A stretch of 64,000 bases of DNA. It comes from a virus. Both the position numbers and the translations under genes were made by a program. The stretch is from positions 1-64,000 of IMG/VR virus record IMGVR_UViG_3300047497_000079; one strand, given 5' to 3'. Below, piece after piece: positions 50,055-57,140 of this stretch. The notes beneath the pieces are model-generated. The model was not told where the DNA came from. It saw nothing but the letters and a program-made list of their open reading frames with translations, and ran no database searches. The first letter of the stretch is position 1. The number at the start of each line of letters is the position of its first letter.

Positions 50055-50186
50055 TCAACCGTTGGGGCGTACCGTAATGCGGTCGTAGCAAGCTTTGCCT
50101 TCATTCAAGCCGCCGAGATAGCCGACAGCGCCTGCGGTCATGAGCAGGAAGAAGATGATGGTGAAAAAGAACAGGTCTCTGGGCAT
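50055..50186 (-). CDS. Single-helix membrane protein (43 aa)
   Basis: MPRDLFFFTIIFFLLMTAGA then GYLGGLNEGKACYDRI: one N-terminal helix and a short periplasmic or cytoplasmic tail with a Cys. GAGG 5 bases upstream. Unrecognised. Confidence 0.55.
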   Translation of the reverse strand: MPRDLFFFTIIFFLLMTAGAVGYLGGLNEGKACYDRITVRPNG

Positions 50187-50193
50187 TGGAACC

Positions 50194-50337
50194 TCAAGGA
50201 AGAATGTTGGAAAGATAGGGGACGGAAGCGGGACATCCCATCGGATCGTCGATGAAGAAGCTCGCGATAGTGCCCACAATGGCGATAGTCATGACGATAG
50301 CGAACGCGCGCACAAATCCCTTGATGTCTTCGGGCAT
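50194..50337 (-). CDS. Single-helix membrane protein (47 aa)
   Basis: MPEDIKGFVRAFAIVMTIAI with one helix (about 10-30). TGATG overlap with the gene upstream. Unrecognised. Confidence 0.5.
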   Translation of the reverse strand: MPEDIKGFVRAFAIVMTIAIVGTIASFFIDDPMGCPASVPYLSNILP

Positions 50338-50435
50338 CACAAAAACGTCCGAAACAAATCGACGAAGACATCGGGATAAAACAGTGCCACGCCGGAACCG
50401 AAAGTGATCGTCCAGCAAGCAATCAAAAGGATCAC
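50337..50435 (-). CDS. Single-helix membrane micropeptide (32 aa)
   Basis: GTG start; MILLIACWTITFGSGVALFY is one helix. GTGA overlap with the gene upstream and TGATG overlap with the gene downstream. Confidence 0.45.
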   Translation of the reverse strand: MILLIACWTITFGSGVALFYPDVFVDLFRTFL

Positions 50436-50728
50436 GGCGAGGTCCCCTCGTAAGTGAGCTGGTGAGAAGGGGGCGTGCGGGGCGATGGCACGATGAATAT
50501 CCACACGCGCCACCTACGCCGCTCGGGCGGCCGGCCCGCCACGATACGCCCCAATTCCATGAGAAGGTTGACGGCGGTCAGCTCGACGAGCACGCCAAGC
50601 ATGATCAAAAAGCGGCCGGCGCGACCCCGGAAATCCCTGCGGTTGTAGAGAATATCCGTCATGACGCGAACTTTCCACTGTTCCCATAGTTCGCCGTCGC
50701 CGGTGCGTGGTGGATCATATATCGTCAT
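50432..50728 (-). CDS. Single-pass basic membrane protein (98 aa)
   Basis: Basic N-terminal half (GRAGRF), hydrophobic helix at about residues 42-62 (FLIMLGVLVELTAVNLLMEL) and Arg/Pro-rich end. First gene of the minus-strand operon; ATG at 50728 is preferred over one at 50752 by the GGGG element. Confidence 0.55.
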   Translation of the reverse strand: MTIYDPPRTGDGELWEQWKVRVMTDILYNRRDFRGRAGRFLIMLGVLVELTAVNLLMELGRIVAGRPPERRRWRVWIFIVPSPRTPPSHQLTYEGTSP

Positions 50729-50752
50729 GTAGACCCCAATGAGTATGACCAA

Positions 50753-51391
50753 TTAATAGTATTCCGAAGCCGGGCAGCAAGTGCCCGGAGGAAAAATGGA
50801 ATAAAATCATTTCATTAGCGTTAATATGGGGCGTTAATAGGGATAGTTACCGCGACCAGGCCACGGGAGCAGTTGAGGGCAAAAAAGAGCCCCGAAGAGA
50901 ATACACGCTCCGAGGCCAAGTTGAGATAGGGAAACTTGAAAGAGAAGGACTTCTCTTTCAAGGCGTCATGGTTAATGCATGGTTTAGGATTAGTCAAGGG
51001 GGGGAAGAGCGGAGCACCAGGGCTATGTTAGGCCAACAGCTCGACGCTCTTCCCAGCCACCGTTCGCCTATTGGGCGGGGCACAGGTGGCTGCCCTTATA
51101 TGTGACGGGCCTATAGCCGTGTCAACTATTCCGTTTGTGACAGATTTATCACAGACTATTAGTTTTATGAATGTATCTTCCCAAACAGGGAATAATACGT
51201 TAACCTTAACCTGATGCATACCGCATCATCAGGGTGGTTGACATGAGAGCTGAAGCAAACTCTTCCCATTTGCCGGTGTATACTCTTACCTTAGGTTGCG
51301 CTTTCGATTATGGGTGATAGCATCCTTACCCTTTGTTTTCGCGGGACTTCGGGAACAGAGAGGGGATCGTTAGATCCCCTTAGGAGCGTGC
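50753..51391. promoter_or_regulatory. 639-base gene-free region between divergent operons
   Basis: No convincing coding frame. It separates the minus-strand operon (42.9-50.7 kb) from the plus-strand operon starting at 51392, so promoters for both should lie here. Visible elements: perfect 13-bp inverted repeat CTTGAAAGAGAAG-GA-CTTCTCTTTCAAG parts at 50935-50962; TGTGA-N8-TCACA (51136-51153); CCTGATG/CATCAGG (51210-51233); TTAACCTTAACC (51200-51211); TTGACA at 51238 without a good -10 partner; GGGGATC-GTTA-GATCCCC hairpin (51362-51379) right before the first gene. Confidence 0.5.
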
Positions 51392-51565
51392 ATGAACCTC
51401 TTGAACTGTCTATCTATTGAATTAGTACGCATCTATCGCTGGAACGGCACCGAGTTTGATTTTGTTCGATCCAGGTTCGTGGCTTTCGTTAAGAATACAT
51501 CCTCCTCGACTACTACTATCTGCAAAGGGAACAATCCGTCCAAGTTACGGATTCGTCATGATTGA
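51392..51565 (+). CDS. Hypothetical small protein (57 aa)
   Basis: ATG follows TTAGGAGCGTGC, with a GGGGATC hairpin just before, the same gene-start layout as the left array. Basic, Ser/Thr-rich C-terminal half. Overlaps the next gene by 8 bases. Unrecognised. Confidence 0.6.
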   Translation: MNLLNCLSIELVRIYRWNGTEFDFVRSRFVAFVKNTSSSTTTICKGNNPSKLRIRHD

Positions 51566-51845
51566 ATTAAGCTTATTTGCAGACTTTCCCTTTAAGATCA
51601 AATGGAAGCACTTGTGGGATCGTACGTGGGAAATATCTCCCAACAAGTCACTTGAGATCGAGATTGAACGACGGAACTTAGTGTTCTCCTTTTTCCTGAG
51701 AGTATCCTTCCGGGGATATGACCATGCAGGCCCAAAGCTGCGCATGGGTTTGTTCTGTCACGAGATCTCCATTGACTTTTACGACATCCGTCACTGGGAC
51801 CGGGAAGCCGATCAGTGGGAGAAACGCATGTGGCAGAAAGAATAA
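51558..51845 (+). CDS. Hypothetical beta-rich protein (95 aa)
   Basis: MIELSLFADFPFKIKWKHLW start chosen at 51558 (a longer TTG frame covers the previous gene). Several Trp/Phe/Tyr and an alternating strand pattern (LEIEIERRNLVFSFFLRVSF). Unrecognised. Confidence 0.62.
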   Translation: MIELSLFADFPFKIKWKHLWDRTWEISPNKSLEIEIERRNLVFSFFLRVSFRGYDHAGPKLRMGLFCHEISIDFYDIRHWDREADQWEKRMWQKE

Positions 51846-51962
51846 TTGCGATGTCGCTTGGAAACATAGATCCTGAAATGCTCGTACTTCCCGTGGCGTT
51901 GGGATCGGAATTAGGTCGTTACCTATGATAACTCTCGTTATACAATTAAGGATGGCAATGGC

Positions 51963-52445
51963 ATGGGCATGATGACAACAAACTCTGATACACGTTACAG
52001 TTCCCCAAAGCCGGGAAAAAAATCTTCTTACGCGGCGATCCGGCGCAAGTACCCGAATTTCTATGACGTCGTCGTCAGTAGTGAAAACGAGCTTAATGAG
52101 TACATGACGCAGACTTTTCCTCACTGGCAAGAATCGAGGCGTTGGGAAGAGGATGGCGTTACCCTCATCGAGCTGGTTGAGGACAACGTCGTGATGGAGG
52201 TCGTCGCTTTCACCGGTCCTAAGAAGGCAGACGTCACCTTCTACTACTACCGCAAGGCGTCAACGGGCCGTTACATCGCGATTTCCCCCCAGGATGACGG
52301 CTTCTTCGCCGCCGATGACACTCTCGATGCTCTCCAAGCCAAGGCCGTTGAAGCGTGGAACGATCTGCGGGCCGTGCAGGGGCTGTCTCCCGTGGATGTG
52401 CAAGCTACATGGATCGAAATCGCCGTCCCGGCCGGGGAGGAATAG
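51963..52445 (+). CDS. Hypothetical protein (160 aa)
   Basis: AAGGATGG precedes; three ATGs lie close together and the first in frame is used. Alpha/beta composition: ELNEYMTQTFPHWQESRRWE, then three strands (VVMEVVAFTGPKKADVTFYY) and a helix. Unrecognised. Confidence 0.65.
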   Translation: MGMMTTNSDTRYSSPKPGKKSSYAAIRRKYPNFYDVVVSSENELNEYMTQTFPHWQESRRWEEDGVTLIELVEDNVVMEVVAFTGPKKADVTFYYYRKASTGRYIAISPQDDGFFAADDTLDALQAKAVEAWNDLRAVQGLSPVDVQATWIEIAVPAGEE

Positions 52446-52450
52446 AGTCC

Positions 52451-52741
52451 GTGTACGCCATGAGAGCCGTCACTTCCCTCGATCCCGCGACGAACGCTTC
52501 CTCCGTCGTGCTATGGGATATGTTCAAGGGCGTTGAGCAGACGTGGCTGGGGTCGCGGCGTACTCTCGATCAATGCTCTTTGTTTCTTCGCGCCCCCGTC
52601 GACGATTCCGTCAAACATGAGAGCGTGTCCGTAAAGGAAGATCATTCCATCGCGGCTCTGCGGCGGCTTTGGGCTGACTATCCAGAGCTAATGAAAAAGT
52701 GGGATGCACCCCAAGTGCCGGAAGAGGAAGAGCATGATTAG
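52451..52741 (+). CDS. Hypothetical protein (96 aa)
   Basis: GTG start 10 bases after GGGGAGG. An ATG three codons later is the alternative. Predicted strand-rich first half, helical acidic end (VPEEEEHD). Unrecognised. Confidence 0.6.
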   Translation: MYAMRAVTSLDPATNASSVVLWDMFKGVEQTWLGSRRTLDQCSLFLRAPVDDSVKHESVSVKEDHSIAALRRLWADYPELMKKWDAPQVPEEEEHD

Positions 52742-52904
52742 CAACATACTCTTAATGATCGTGATCATCATGGAGATAATACTCTTCGCCGATTATCTGG
52801 CGATGCGTAAGCGAATGGACCGTCTCCAACAGCGGTTGGAAAGCTTGATCATCCGCCGCCGCCTCGAACGCTTCTCGAATTGGGGCGTAGGAAGAGAACC
52901 ATGA
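52734..52904 (+). CDS. Membrane-anchored coiled-coil protein (56 aa)
   Basis: One N-terminal helix (MISNILLMIVIIMEIILFAD) followed by an Arg/Leu heptad segment (RKRMDRLQQRLESLIIRRR). Overlaps genes on both sides. Unrecognised. Confidence 0.58.
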   Translation: MISNILLMIVIIMEIILFADYLAMRKRMDRLQQRLESLIIRRRLERFSNWGVGREP

Positions 52905-53137
52905 GCCGCATGATCCCTTATGATGTATCCGTCATCTCAACGGCAGGTCCGCCCCTACGTTACGTTGCGCGGATCGAAGCCGTCGACGAACATTCCGCCG
53001 CGCTGATCGCCATTCGCCGCGCCGGGTGCGAAGGCCGTCTCTGTGCCGTCTCGGTATCGGCCGGATATGGCGACGAAACATCGTACATCACCGATTATAA
53101 AACGGGGTATCGAACCCTCGAAGACTATTCACAGTAG
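52901..53137 (+). CDS. Hypothetical small protein (78 aa)
   Basis: ATGA overlap with the previous stop; GGAAGAG upstream. Pattern of a small beta-alpha-beta domain (YVARIEAVDEHSAALIAIRR, then LCAVSVSAGYG). Unrecognised. Confidence 0.6.
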   Translation: MSRMIPYDVSVISTAGPPLRYVARIEAVDEHSAALIAIRRAGCEGRLCAVSVSAGYGDETSYITDYKTGYRTLEDYSQ

Positions 53138-53144
53138 AGGAAAA

Positions 53145-53339
53145 ATGACGGAGGAAGCGTTCTATTATGACATGTGGATCATCTGCTTAGTAGGCTGGAC
53201 CTTTACGTCATTCATGGCGTGGAGGTTATGGTTAGAAAATAGACGTTTGTTGAAGTTGCTTATCGGTAATCGTAAATCTAATGATACAGGGGCACAACAT
53301 GGCGGCGGCGAAATACAAGGGCAAACATACCATCATTAG
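53145..53339 (+). CDS. Single-pass membrane protein (64 aa)
   Basis: Helix at about residues 8-30 (MWIICLVGWTFTSFMAWRLW) and a polar tail. GAGG 5 bases upstream. Overlaps the next gene by 41 bases. Unrecognised. Confidence 0.58.
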   Translation: MTEEAFYYDMWIICLVGWTFTSFMAWRLWLENRRLLKLLIGNRKSNDTGAQHGGGEIQGQTYHH

Positions 53340-53568
53340 CAACGGCATACTCTCTCATTATGAGCGTATTAAGACCGTCGAGGATCTCGCCGAATTCTTT
53401 TCGGGGGCAGATAAGGACGATCTCCAATTCTCGGAATGTATCGATCCCGAATCGCATCAACGCTTCGTCGCCGTTACTAACGTAAAGACGGGCGAACGCA
53501 AGGCATACGACTTCGCCATCGCCCGCGCGTATAAGAACGAAGTCGAATTTTTGCTGACGTTGAATTAG
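53299..53568 (+). CDS. Hypothetical protein (89 aa)
   Basis: MAAAKYKGKHTIISNGILSH start set by AGGGG; ATG at 53281 lacks an SD. Acidic middle, helix at the end. Unrecognised. Confidence 0.6.
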   Translation: MAAAKYKGKHTIISNGILSHYERIKTVEDLAEFFSGADKDDLQFSECIDPESHQRFVAVTNVKTGERKAYDFAIARAYKNEVEFLLTLN

Positions 53569-53577
53569 GGGAACACT

Positions 53578-54018
53578 ATGGGTTCTGAAATTGATCGTAG
53601 AGGCTTCCTGGGCCTCGTAGGGGCCTTTGCAGCTCCGGCCGTGATCCTGACACCGGGCTTGCTAATGCCCGTCCATAAGCGTCTGTTGACGTCGAGAGAA
53701 GCCGAGCTAATTTCCCTGTACAAGCTTCCCGATCAGATCTTGTTCTCGGCGGCTTCACCATCCGTACAGAGACAGATGATTGCGGCCGCCGAATTCTGGA
53801 CCAGGGCATTCCCCCGGCGATCTCTGGGCGAGCTAGTGGAATCCAAACATGATTTCGGCGTCGATGCCGGCTTGGTCTATCTCGGGCCGGGTAAGCGTGG
53901 CATTCGTCCCGATGGAGGCCCGGCCGCGCTATACGACTATTCCCGTCCTCGCTGCGTATTAGATTGTATCCCTCTCTATCCATGGATGGACAAGGAGACG
54001 CGCTATGATCGGACGTAG
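53578..54018 (+). CDS. Tat-signal exported protein (146 aa)
   Basis: EIDRRGFLGLVGAFAAPAVI is a twin-arginine signal peptide (RRGFL plus hydrophobic core, Ala-Ala-Pro), followed by a LTPGLLMPV segment shared with the next gene. The mature part is unrecognised. Stop overlaps the next gene by 14 bases. Export of a folded protein by the host Tat system during infection is predicted. Confidence 0.65.
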   Translation: MGSEIDRRGFLGLVGAFAAPAVILTPGLLMPVHKRLLTSREAELISLYKLPDQILFSAASPSVQRQMIAAAEFWTRAFPRRSLGELVESKHDFGVDAGLVYLGPGKRGIRPDGGPAALYDYSRPRCVLDCIPLYPWMDKETRYDRT

Positions 54019-54289
54019 AGGATTTATCACGGGCCTCACGGGTCTAATAGCGGCACCAACCGTCATTCGTACGCCGGGCTTGCTCATGCCTATTCGTTCG
54101 GGGCGCGGTATCTATGACTTCGTCGTCGTATGTGACTCAACCAATAACACGCCTGATATTGATGTCCCCGATGATGTGTTTAATCACCAGTTCACTCTTG
54201 ACCAAGTACAGGTGAATGCAAGCGTCCGCCGCCTCGAAGCGGTTTATATCTGGGAACGTCGGGATGGGATCTGGCTGTCTCAATCGTAA
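54005..54289 (+). CDS. Tat-signal exported protein (94 aa)
   Basis: MIGRRGFITGLTGLIAAPTV again is a twin-arginine signal, with TPGLLMPIR repeated from the previous gene, so the two N-termini are duplicates. The mature parts differ. Ends before a divergent head-targeted pair. Unrecognised function. Confidence 0.65.
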   Translation: MIGRRGFITGLTGLIAAPTVIRTPGLLMPIRSGRGIYDFVVVCDSTNNTPDIDVPDDVFNHQFTLDQVQVNASVRRLEAVYIWERRDGIWLSQS

Positions 54290-54338
54290 TTAATTGATTA
54301 AAAAGCCGAGAGGGGTCGTGATCGAGGTCACGATTATC

Positions 54339-55349
54339 TCAGCTCGTTCTTTGTACCTGAGCTATTGCGGTCTTTTTGAAGACGGCCACTTCGTCGACCA
54401 CGGCGCGGGCATTCGTTAGGCTGTTTGATCCAGGCCGAAGGAGAATATAACTAGACACCTTTTTAACGTCGGGGTGTTTCAGAAGCTTGTTGGCGTTCAT
54501 CTTCAGGACCACGAACGATTCTCCTACGGCCACGGCGGATGATCCCTCCGTTATTGATATCATCGGATGCACGTTGGTATAGCGTATGGCTTCGCCGTGG
54601 CGGTCATTAGGGAATTCGATGATGTTCTTCTCGCGGTAAAGTTCATATTCGTTCCATAACAGCGTTAGATATACAGGCGGGAGCTTGTGTGTCCACGTAG
54701 GAAAGGTTATTTGCTTAAGCCCTTTGAGCCGGGATGGTTCGAATACGAGATAGCACACAGGTGTTGATGTACCCTCTGTTTCCTCTTTGGCCGTGTCCTT
54801 ATACTGGATGGCATCGTAAAGGCGGGCCAGCTTGGATCGAACGAAGGATATGTCTCTTCGTACTTGAGATAGGCTTACGTACCTGTCCATTTCTAATAGC
54901 ATGCACATCTTTCGGGTACGAGAAGTCTCCGTGCCATTGTTTCCTTTAAGATAACCCTTCACTTTCTTGGGTCGATTCGAATACTTTAGGAGATATTGTT
55001 CCCACGCATCGACGTCGTCACCGAACTTCGTGCGAAAGAAGAGCCTATTGAACGCGAGGAAATCGTCGGGACAGTCGCCGGATTGATCGAGGACTAGGAT
55101 GCGCGGCGGTATCTGAGCTTGATACAGATTAAGGGCCAGAGTGTTCTTGATGCCGTAGTAATTCATCGACAGCTTTGGATCTTTGGCCCAGTGCGTACCT
55201 AGATACATGTCGATGGTCGTGGCGTGGTGTTTTATTCGTTCGGCGGCATAACCCGCGCGGTACATCTTGTTGGGGAGTATCAGTCCTTTAAGGTATTTGG
55301 CGAGGTCTGCTACGGAGTATTCGGCGAGGTGCTGGGCGAACGATAACAT
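54339..55349 (-). CDS. Head-targeted protein with ADP-ribosyltransferase-like N-terminal region (336 aa)
   Basis: MLSFAQHLAE is the tag with L-A-E cleavage. About 20 residues later MYRAGYA and GTHWAKDPKLSMNYYG resemble the R/H-Y-(A/S)xxYG blocks of ADP-ribosyltransferases. The C-terminal half (VSSYILLRPGSNS and GESFVVLKM) is beta-rich. T4 Alt is also a tagged, packaged ADP-ribosyltransferase, which makes the reading attractive, but the match is by eye and weak. Own late promoter 5 bases upstream of the ATG. Confidence 0.6.
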   Translation of the reverse strand: MLSFAQHLAEYSVADLAKYLKGLILPNKMYRAGYAAERIKHHATTIDMYLGTHWAKDPKLSMNYYGIKNTLALNLYQAQIPPRILVLDQSGDCPDDFLAFNRLFFRTKFGDDVDAWEQYLLKYSNRPKKVKGYLKGNNGTETSRTRKMCMLLEMDRYVSLSQVRRDISFVRSKLARLYDAIQYKDTAKEETEGTSTPVCYLVFEPSRLKGLKQITFPTWTHKLPPVYLTLLWNEYELYREKNIIEFPNDRHGEAIRYTNVHPMISITEGSSAVAVGESFVVLKMNANKLLKHPDVKKVSSYILLRPGSNSLTNARAVVDEVAVFKKTAIAQVQRTS

Positions 55350-55354
55350 GCTCG

Positions 55355-55362
55355 TATTTATG
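55355..55362 (-). promoter_or_regulatory. T4-type late promoter box (CATAAATA, minus strand), leaderless geometry
   Basis: Five bases separate box and ATG at 55349. Confidence 0.7.
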
Positions 55363-55373
55363 CGTACGCATTA

Positions 55374-55381
55374 CATAAATA
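55374..55381 (+). promoter_or_regulatory. T4-type late promoter box (CATAAATA), leaderless geometry
   Basis: Four bases before the ATG at 55386. With the minus-strand box it forms a compact 27-base divergent late promoter pair. Confidence 0.72.
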
Positions 55382-55385
55382 TGGG

Positions 55386-56360
55386 ATGCTATCCTTCTCG
55401 TCCTATATCCTCTCCGAACGCCTCGACTTCGACTTTCTCCAGGATGCTCGCACGACGGGTAACGCCGTGTTCGATGCGCTTCTAATTTACATTAAGAGCC
55501 ATGGAGGATTACCGGAAACGCGCGATACGAGAAAGATTCGAAGTTATTTTAAGAACGATCCCAATACTCACTGTGTACGTGTAAGAGACTTGCCCGTAAC
55601 AGACGACATCAAATCACGATATGGTTCATCGCTAATCTCTTTTGTGCCTTATGTCGTGTTGAATCCAAAATATAATGGAATGGGTCTTTATTTTGAAGGC
55701 GGTTATTCACATCCTACGGGTCCTGCTTTTATAAGAGCTATTACGACTCGTTTGTTTACGATCCTTAATAGTATTTTTATTGGGTATGTGACGCCTATCA
55801 ATGACACATCACGCTTTGCTTATGAGATGTCTAATATCAGGCGAACGACCTTCCTTCATGAGTGGACGCATTATATGCAGTATGTTATGGCGAAGAAGAA
55901 TGTCGAATACGCCGATGCCAAAGATGATTTGGACGCCTATCACAACCGATCCGCTGAGGTCGAGGCATTTACGCAAGAGATACTGCACGATCTGGATCTC
56001 ACGTTTAATCCAACATTTGGACCAAAGGGCGTAAAGACGTTCAAACAGTGTAATTGGTCGTCTCGATCCAAGTTCAATTCACCCAATGAACTATTAAGAG
56101 CGATGCTTGCTGATGCTCATGCTCGGGGCATATATGACAAATTCAATGCCGAAAATAAGATAAACGTGCTTAGAGTCGTGTATGACAATTATAAGAAAAT
56201 TATTATGAATCAGACATTGAAGGCCATTGCTCCCGATAAAAGCAGAGCAAGAGAGATAGCAATGCGGAAAATGGAGATTGATCATGAGAGGCGCAAACGT
56301 GATGCATTCCTTAATGCAGTCTTTGCTCGTAAGCGGGAGGCATTGAAGGCTCGTGCTTGA
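55386..56360 (+). CDS. Head-targeted zinc metallopeptidase candidate (324 aa)
   Basis: MLSFSSYILSE carries the tag with a slightly longer cleavage segment. The centre has FLHEWTHYMQY, an HEXXH zinc motif (H158, E159, H162), and EVEAF about 30 residues downstream (E191/E193), giving the gluzincin ligand set. C-terminal 80 residues are helical and basic (RKMEIDHERRKRDAF). A protease delivered with the DNA could cleave a host protein. Substrate unknown. A longer upstream frame would start inside the promoter. Confidence 0.68.
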   Translation: MLSFSSYILSERLDFDFLQDARTTGNAVFDALLIYIKSHGGLPETRDTRKIRSYFKNDPNTHCVRVRDLPVTDDIKSRYGSSLISFVPYVVLNPKYNGMGLYFEGGYSHPTGPAFIRAITTRLFTILNSIFIGYVTPINDTSRFAYEMSNIRRTTFLHEWTHYMQYVMAKKNVEYADAKDDLDAYHNRSAEVEAFTQEILHDLDLTFNPTFGPKGVKTFKQCNWSSRSKFNSPNELLRAMLADAHARGIYDKFNAENKINVLRVVYDNYKKIIMNQTLKAIAPDKSRAREIAMRKMEIDHERRKRDAFLNAVFARKREALKARA

Positions 56361-56425
56361 ATCGTGCATGAATCGTCGTGGAATCGTGCAAAACCCATGC
56401 AAATGCCATGCCTAATCGTGCGAGA
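56361..56425 (+). repeat. Clustered AATCGTGC-type short repeats
   Basis: Four copies of (T/G)AATCGT(G/C) followed by G or C occur within 65 bases, directly after the metallopeptidase stop. Repeat spacing is 11-30 bases. Iteron-like appearance; function unknown. Confidence 0.4.
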
Positions 56426-56802
56426 ACCATTCGGCGGCGTGCGAAGGCGTGCGGGACTGTCCAAGGTCATTCTAATGCGTGTAGGGGCGGTTCATTGCAT
56501 TTATATGCATGTCCTTGCGGTTCATTAACTGCACAGACTCTTGCCCTCGATCTCCCACCCCCAGGGTCGCAAGCGGCCCACACAAGCCTGCCCAAGAATT
56601 GATCACGAACTGCCTAAGGAATACTCAAAGTTCCATAATCCAACTTATGCGAACGAAAAACATGGGAGTAGTCGGCCCGTTCAAGGCATCATCGATCTCC
56701 AACTGCAAGGTGAACACAAAGTGAAACTCACAGCAACGTTGGGGTTGAAGTCCGTTGCCAATCCGGCATAAACTCTTCCCTCGCCCCATCGTCAGGGGGC
56801 AA

Positions 56803-56871
56803 GGAGGAGGGGTTCTCAACGGCGCGTACGATCCATTTGCAGCCGTGACAGCGGGGTAGAACCCCTCCTCC
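56803..56871. terminator. Long inverted repeat GGAGGAGGGGTTCT / AGAACCCCTCCTCC
   Basis: Perfect 14-bp arms around a 41-base loop; no T tract. Could be a terminator-like or processing hairpin after the late gene at 55386. Confidence 0.4.
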
Positions 56872-57140
56872 CCTCCCGTAAGCCCTGTCATATCAACGCC
56901 CTGTCCTGGCCCGTCCTTGTGGTTCATGGAGGGCCGCGCGTTCGCGCCGGCCTGTAGAAACCGACATATGCCAGGGATGGCATGGTGCAGTTGGGGACCC
57001 CGGTTGCCAGGAGTCTACATTGCTCTTTGCACGTTTTTGCTAGGATCACCCCTCGTTTACCAAGGTTTTACAAAGGGGTACCTTGCCCTTACAAATTTTT
57101 TTGCCAACCCCAACTACTCCCTGAAACGATTGGAGTAGTC

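Larger units (their letters stand above)
56361..57140. other. 780-base region with no clear gene
   Basis: Starts with a cluster of AATCGTGC-type repeats (56361-56425), a 14-bp inverted repeat (56803-56871), CAAGGT/ACCTTG arms near 57060-57085, and an A/T run. A frame at 56541-56771 ends in protein-like sequence (GEHKVKLTATLGLKSVANPA) but lacks an SD and its first half looks non-coding. Possibly a gene remnant or control region. Confidence 0.45.

Noticed and set aside
51136-51153. CRP-type binding site TGTGA...TCACA
   Set aside because: The spacer is 8 bases, not 6, so it is reported only as an inverted repeat.
51851-51928. 25-codon frame between two small genes
   Set aside because: No SD and no overlap coupling; not distinguishable from chance.
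56378-56724. Overlapping 71-76 codon plus-strand frames after the metallopeptidase gene
   Set aside because: Cys/His/Pro-rich composition, no SD, repeats within; only the end of one frame looks protein-like, so no CDS was called.
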